Notes under the pieces: generated by a model
The model's input: only the letters and a program-made list of their open reading frames with translations
Databases searched by the model: none
What the model was told of the DNA's origin: nothing
Shown: one piece after another, positions 58,558 through 64,000 of the stretch
Layout: each line of letters begins with the position of its first letter
How positions within the stretch are numbered: the stretch's first letter is position 1
Made by a program: the position numbers and the translations under genes
DNA from: Bipolaris cookei
Lineage: Eukaryota; Ascomycota; Dothideomycetes; Pleosporales; Pleosporaceae
Assembly: GCA_002286855.1 (NCBI GenBank)
Contig: NRSV01000017.1
Span: 103,475-167,474 of the forward strand
DNA: 64,000 nucleotides
Direction of reading: 5' to 3'

Positions 58558-60663
58558 GATGACAATGAAGTGAATCTTATGAAATATTCGTGTTGTACAT
58601 GTAATGCAAAATTTGCTGTATGTCTGAATGCGGTAGTGCTTGACTGGAGCGCAACTCAAGTCGTCGGACAAGAAATAAGAGAGTGACTGCCTGCAGTTGG
58701 CAAAAGGAGAGGAATCCGGACTATGCCGAGCGAAGAGATTGTGAGGCAAACTAGACAGTAAAGACTGTGTGCGAGGTGTTGTAGGTCAAGTGTAACAAGA
58801 GAGCTGGAGTGAGTGACCATGTCCTACCTCACGCTTGGCGATTTTGGGTCTAGCACCAGCGCCGTTTGGTAATCGCGAACAGATGCTGAGGGGCGCTGGT
58901 ATTCTAGACCATCGAATAAACGAAATTCCAAGATTATGAACGCATCGGGTGAGGTGGTGAGGGGTGATGGGAGGCAATTACAACCTGGGGCAAGGAACAA
59001 AGACTGAAACACCAAAGTGCCTCAGGCGTTGGAGTTGAATCGTCAAAACGAATGAAGGTAGCCGAGGACAGAAAATAGTTTCAAATAGAGCCGGGAAAAT
59101 CATGCTGACATTTTGACGTTTGAAGTGCTGTTTTTTTATAAGTAAGATGGTGGTCAGCTACCTACCGTCTAGACCCGACGAATGTAAGGACAGTGATGCA
59201 ACCACTATTAAAACAAGAACAGACAACGATGGAGAATGATTTCTTAAGATACCCTATGATACATACTCGCTGATTAGCTAGCGAAGCTGTGCATTCAGTA
59301 CAAGAGCGGATTGCGATCATTCCGGCGCATACTAGTACGTATTGTAACTGGTGTCGGCGCAGAGTAATGGATATACACCTTGGCGCTTCGAGACCAAGGC
59401 TTGGTACAAGATGCTAGACAGAGCCATTTCTTTGGCCTGTGTTTTTTATCTCGATCCCAGCTGAGTTTGAGGCGATGTAATAAAACTTAAGGGATTGAAG
59501 AAAGCAATAAGATATAGGAAACAAGGACTCGAGGGCCAGACGGCTCCCAAGAGAAACGATCTGGCAACTGTGTAGGATGACAGTTGCAAATAGTATAACT
59601 CGCGATACTTGCAGTACTAAATATATCTAGCAAGCATGAATCGCACCAGTCTTCTCAAAGAAATAAGTGGAGGAAGTCAGGTGTATTTTGAGTCTCAGGT
59701 ACTCGAGCCACATGAAACTACCTGGAGACAAGGGCCCATTCTTGATACCACCAACTCTGCAAGTCTACCGAGAGAATCCTAGAGTAGACTGTAAAAACCC
59801 CATGCGACGATGCAGAAAATGGACATTGCCGACTCTGCGCAAATTGTAAGGAGAAGATGTCAATCAGCAAGCTCCAGAAAGGCAGCCTGCAAGCCATCAA
59901 AAGCGGGGCACGTGTCCCACAACCACCCTCACATCACACAGAAATCTAAGCCGCGCGGCCAAACTCACATCGATACCTTTAAAGTCTCCCCTGACCTTTG
60001 CTCTTTTGAAAAAGCAATAGCCGATTCTGTACAGTTAGTGAGGATAAAGGGGCAAAAAACGTGCCAGCCAGCCGAAATCCCAGACACGACTCAAGCACAC
60101 CCCTCGGTACAAGGACAGACGAGCGCACGGCCAGCGCACCCGCCCGACCCTTCCCTCATCACGTCACTATCCCTTTCGTATACAACGCACTGGCCTTTTA
60201 CTTCCCATAGCGTAGGGGCGCCCCAGCCTGCATTTTTGCAAGATCGCTCGCGTACCCAACAACTTTTGCGTAGTATATATATAATTTATTTTGAATACAT
60301 GATTGTGCAGTGCGAGGATTTGTACGAACTCATTTCTTGCCTTTTACCAGAAGTGACCGCGAGTCCCGCACAACACTGCACTTATTCAATCTTTGGAACA
60401 ACTTTTCACCCAGCGTGGGTTCGAAACTCTGTTTTTGCTATTTTCTTTTTGCTGCTCTTTTTTGTCACCTTTGCTTGACGGTCGTTCTTTCGACAACGCT
60501 GTGTAAACAACGCAAAGTGAACGGAATAATGATGTCCTTTGCTTGATTTTTGTACTTTAGTAGTCTGTAGTTTTTGTGCAATAATATAGGCCATCCTTTG
60601 AGCCACAGGTACGGCATCGTGTAGTCTTCTCGGCCACAAAGAGCCTTTCTCAATCTTACCTGT
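58558..60663. other. 2.1-kb intergenic region with an orphan ORF
   Basis: Promoter of the GH17 gene and 3' flank of GUP1. It holds one longer frame (59810-60478, listed separately). Otherwise nothing is recognised. Confidence 0.45.
59810..60478 (+). CDS. Orphan ORF with internal diverged repeat (doubtful)
   Basis: A 222-codon ATG frame in a stretch with no other gene. I recognise no domain. Two segments 192 bp apart (64 codons, so in the same frame) read DIADSAQIVRR and AIADSVQLVRI. Five of the codon differences are synonymous or conservative (ATT/ATA, GAC/GAT, CAA/CAG, ATT/TTA, GTA/GTG). That pattern favours past or present coding. Both repeats also contain a donor-like GTRAGG, so the real exons could differ. 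The C-terminus is hydrophobic (SVFAIFFLLLFFVTFA). It could equally be a chance frame; composition is Ser/Thr/Pro-rich and undistinctive. Confidence 0.25.
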   Translation: MQKMDIADSAQIVRRRCQSASSRKAACKPSKAGHVSHNHPHITQKSKPRGQTHIDTFKVSPDLCSFEKAIADSVQLVRIKGQKTCQPAEIPDTTQAHPSVQGQTSARPAHPPDPSLITSLSLSYTTHWPFTSHSVGAPQPAFLQDRSRTQQLLRSIYIIYFEYMIVQCEDLYELISCLLPEVTASPAQHCTYSIFGTTFHPAWVRNSVFAIFFLLLFFVTFA

Positions 60664-62718
60664 CTAGCACTTCATCTTAATACCTCCCCGCTTCTCATTT
60701 TCGCGCCACTCAAACATAAATTGTACGCCTGTAAACAACGCACAGCAAGCTGTCCCAAAAAATATCCAACCAGACCATGTTCCCACAATACCACTAACAA
60801 GACCCTTTAGTCCATCCATTCCGAGAGCGAAGCCAACGAGATTAGCTGTCATTAGCATCAGAATCTCGCCAACAGCACCCACGCCACATAACCAGCGGTA
60901 AGCATCGGGACTGTTCTTCCACTTCTTCGCGGGGAAGATGTACGATGCGATGATCTCTGGAAGAACAAAGAGGGTAACAAGCCATCCCCACATGAGGAGT
61001 CGAAGCTGAATGTCATGCCAGATGGCGATAAAGGTAAATACGGCAAGGTAGTTTCCAACGGCCCTTGCCTTACCGAGGATACCTTCGCCCTTACTACCAC
61101 CAAGAGGGATATACAGATACCTCAAGCTCCACTTGTTGAAGCTGCGGTGCCATCCGCGCCAAAAGTGCATGACGGAATAGTTGTCAGACATGCAGCGCAC
61201 CATGTTCTCTGGCGGGTCAATTCCATCCATGAGTGACCACAGACGGAAGAAGCGCCATGGAATGAGTAACTTTAGCCAAATGTGTTTGAGGTTGAAGAAG
61301 CCCAGCATGCTGAGCTCACAAGGTGTGTACTGAGACCAGTCGGGTTTCTCGTGGAAGATGGCGACCATGTACATGTAATGAATCATAATCTCCATGGTGA
61401 GGAGGACGACGATGAAACGGGCCAAGTAGAGGCTCGTCCGCTTAGTAGTGATGCTGTAAGGCCGGTAGCGACATTGCGCTATGTAATCGTTAAATGTTAT
61501 GATGGGCCCGGCCAGGTAGAGTGGAGAATAGGTGGCATAGGCGAAGTAATTGCGGAATGAGTAGTCCGCGGGTTTAGCAGGGATGGATACCCGATCACGC
61601 TCGGAGAGGTTGGATGGGTCGAGTTGTTTCTTCTTGGATGTTATTAGCTATATCGAACCTAGGGAAGATGGGAAGAATACTTCTAAAGGACTACTGTCTC
61701 GGGAGTTGAGTGACCAGTAATAGTCGAGGTTAAAGCTTATGAGCCGGAGGATAGTGAAGTTGAAGAGCACTTCCCAACGTGGAATGAGACCACCATAGCT
61801 GTCGAGCATATGACCAAAATCGGATCTTGATTCACCCTTTTCTGAGGTTGTGGATGGGAGAAATGTGCCGAGGATGGTCGCATATGAGTAGCCCCGGCCA
61901 AATTCGTTGGCGAACAAGGTGCCTACGTTGAAGATCCATGTTGCGGCTGGTATATACTGTCGAGGAAGCTTCTTTCCAATGCAGTAATTGGCATAGAGGA
62001 TTGCCAGGATTTTAAGTGCCGAGAAGCCATGTAGAGCAACAAGAAATATGGTAGCAAAGCCTACGTCAAACGATATGCGCTGAATCATGCGGGCATCTGC
62101 GGCAGCGGACGGTGTTAAGCCCATAGTGAGGCCATTGCTTGCCGACCACCGTACTTGGGTGTATGTACCGGCTCGCCAGAAAGAGTCATATGCTTTGCGC
62201 AAATTTGGATGCAGTAGTACTACGATAAACAGATATGGAATGTTCTGACGGAAGCCGCCATACTGAGCATCAACATTATCCTGAGAAGTCAGTGAATTGC
62301 ACATGGCAGGGGACAACACAACATACCACTTTCCGCCCAAGTATCCAGCCATCGGAAAGGAGATGTTCGAATTTTGGATAATTTGGGTGCGATTCTACAA
62401 GTTAGTCAACACGTAGCTCTTACTTGTGATATCACCCAACATACCTTTAGACACGTCCAGTACGGATTTGAACATCATGAACACGCTGGCTGAAATGGCC
62501 ACGTAGTAGAAATAAAACTCGAGCGTATTCCATCGTGGTGGCTGAATGTCACTATCTGCATGTTTGATGTCTTCTCTTCCTTCTTTTACGGGAATTGGGC
62601 CCACTGGGTCAAGTTTGGCCTCTTCGAGCGCCTCCTTGGGCGGTGTGGTGGCTGATATTACGAAGCGAGTATCGAGGGTATCGAGCGCATACAGCTGGCG
62701 GATGAATTTAAGCGCCAT
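60664..62718 (-). CDS. GUP1: MBOAT O-acyltransferase Gup1
   Basis: Four exons (62718-62445, 62394-62327, 62280-61681 and 61632-60664) give 636 residues, with introns of 46-50 bp. There is one N-terminal membrane segment (~75-92), then the family block SHPNYPKFEHLLSDGWILGR and many further hydrophobic segments. The MBOAT core has VMHFWRGWHRSFNKWSLRYL and IPLGG, with the catalytic-type His ~520 in FIAIWHDIQ. Gup1 acts in the ER, remodelling GPI-anchor lipids by adding a long C26-type acyl chain, and so affects wall integrity and membrane order. The length agrees with other fungal Gup1 proteins. It diverges from ARP4 by 293 bp. Confidence 0.93.
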
Positions 62719-63011
62719 GGTGACTTCTATCCTATTTCTTCATGTCTCAGATTCTGAGAAGCCCTGCGAACAAATATCTGGGGGGATGCGGGGCGGAGGC
62801 GCGAGGGGTAAGTGCGGTGGTGGAGGATAGGTCCGCAACCTCAACTTTTGGAGTTCGCGTCTTGCGACAGCTTCTCTTGAACACCAGCACCAGCTCCACA
62901 ACCACGCCCACTCCGACTGACTCGGAAACCCAACGATTACGCGTCAATCCATCATATCATATCCGACATACTTCCATTCACCAGTCTCCGCGCCGGCGAT
63001 AACCGCGCGCG
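62719..63011. promoter_or_regulatory. Divergent promoter, GUP1 / ARP4
   Basis: 293 bp between start codons. No specific site is recognised. Confidence 0.4.
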
Positions 63012-64000
63012 ATGAACATTCCCAACTCGTCGACCGCACCCGCTGTGGGAGAGTATGCTGGAGGTAACTACGATTATTCGAAGCTTTACAGCGCGCGTCC
63101 ACTAATAACAACCTGCAGATGAGGTCTCAGCGATCGTTCTCGACCCCGGCTACTCAACTGTACGCGCAGGGTTCGCCGGCGAAGATGTTCCCAAATCCGT
63201 ATGCCCTTCATTTTATGGCCAGACATCATCAGGCGATCGTCTGTTCGGCGAGAACGCGATACACGCCCCGGTCGATGGGCTTGAGATTAAGAATTACTGG
63301 GGCTCGGATGGCATAGTAGAGGACTGGGAGACTGCAACCAAGCTATGGGAGTATGCGATTACAAGCCGGCTCACGGGCGCAAAACCGACAGACCCCAAGA
63401 AGAATGGGCTGAATGACGGTAACGATGAGAACGGAAATGGAGAAGCTATGGATGTAGATATGGAGGCGCTAGAGAACAACGAGAAACCCTTGGAAGACAG
63501 TCCGCTGCTCGTCACAGAACCAGGCTGGAACAGCGCAAAAGCACGGGAAAAGTACATTGAGATTGCAATGGAGGAATGGGGAACCCCGGCCTTCTTCCTG
63601 CAAAAGACGGGCGTGTTGGCTGCTTTTGCATCGGGCAAGGCCTCTGGAATCATCATCGACGTCGGCGCCTCCCACACGTCTGTTACACCTGTCCTCGACG
63701 GTATGGTATTACGAAAGGGAGTTCAAAAGTCACCTCTGGCTGGAAACTTTGTTTCTGACCAGATTCGACTGTCATTCAAGCAGGCGCAACCAGAGGTCCC
63801 GCTGATACCCCATTTCATGGTGAAGAGCAAAACACCCGTCGACGCTGGCGCACCCGCTCAAGCCATGTACAAGACCTTCTCCACACCGCCCACCGACTCC
63901 TTCCGGTTGAACGAAGAAGAACGCATCTTGACGTCCTTTAAGGAGTCAGTTGTAGAAGTATGGCCCGGCCCCGGCCGCTTCAGCACCAACGAGGAGCTAG
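63012..64000 (+). CDS. ARP4: Actin-related protein Arp4 (partial, cut by window end)
   Basis: Exon 1 is 63012-63063, then a 55-bp intron and exon 2 from 63119 running open to the window end. Actin-fold motifs are present: DEVSAIVLDPGYSTVRAGFA (phosphate-1 region), GEDVPKS, PSFYGQTSSGDRLFGENA, LVTEPGWNSAKAREKYIEIA, GVLAAFASGKASGIIIDVGA (phosphate-2 region) and SHTSVTPVLDG. An acidic insert at ~63415-63480 follows the ITSRL segment, as is usual in Arp4. Arp4 is a nuclear subunit of the NuA4 acetyltransferase and the INO80 and SWR1 remodellers. The C-terminal part lies outside the window. Confidence 0.92.

Overview
This window looks like nuclear DNA from a filamentous ascomycete. The genes have short introns (mostly 46-160 bp) with GT..AG borders and CTRAY-type branch sites. 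They encode typical Pezizomycotina proteins, including a mitochondrial ClpP that budding yeast lacks. The Fot1/Pot2-type pogo and hAT transposons, with C-to-T style stop codons suggesting repeat-induced point mutation (RIP), fit a Dothideomycete such as a Pleosporales species; that placement is inference. Exon structures were built by eye from splice sites and reading-frame continuity.

Layout. 1-4416 is a transposon cluster. It holds the 5' end of an apparently intact pogo transposase, a tRNA-Asp with a 10-nt intron, and a decayed pogo copy split by a hAT element with a perfect 8-bp target duplication. 4615-16504 is gene-dense: an RNA-dependent RNA polymerase (RNAi), mitochondrial ClpP diverging from an unknown mitochondrial-type protein, a GNAT acetyltransferase, the cohesin acetyltransferase Eco1 and a Pro/Ser-rich protein. 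17250-17865 encodes a small GPI-anchored-type protein. 17.9-28.5 kb is nearly gene-free, with a dead Tc1-like transposase and then a GC-rich, microsatellite-rich leader before a conserved fungal protein at 28550. 32-37.5 kb has a mucin-like secreted protein, a mitochondrial LEA-like protein and a secreted carboxylesterase. 39.6-44.7 kb has an F-box protein and folliculin/Lst7. 46.3-48.4 kb has two tandem paralogous small proteins. 48.7-63 kb has the Dsl1-complex tether RINT1/Tip20, Nop9, a PLP decarboxylase, a GH17 cell-wall glucanase, the MBOAT protein Gup1 and, cut by the window end, Arp4.

How the genes relate. This is a mixed housekeeping chromosome arm, not a metabolic cluster. Several pairs share divergent promoters: ClpP with the unknown mitochondrial protein, GNAT with Eco1, RINT1 with Nop9, and Gup1 with Arp4. 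The nearest thing to a defence theme is an RNAi polymerase ending 198 bp from a mutated nested transposon. I found no clear novel multi-gene system. The best leads are the nested-transposon history, the duplicated motifs at the pogo ends, the tandem small-protein family with an intronic minisatellite, and an orphan ORF with an in-frame diverged repeat.
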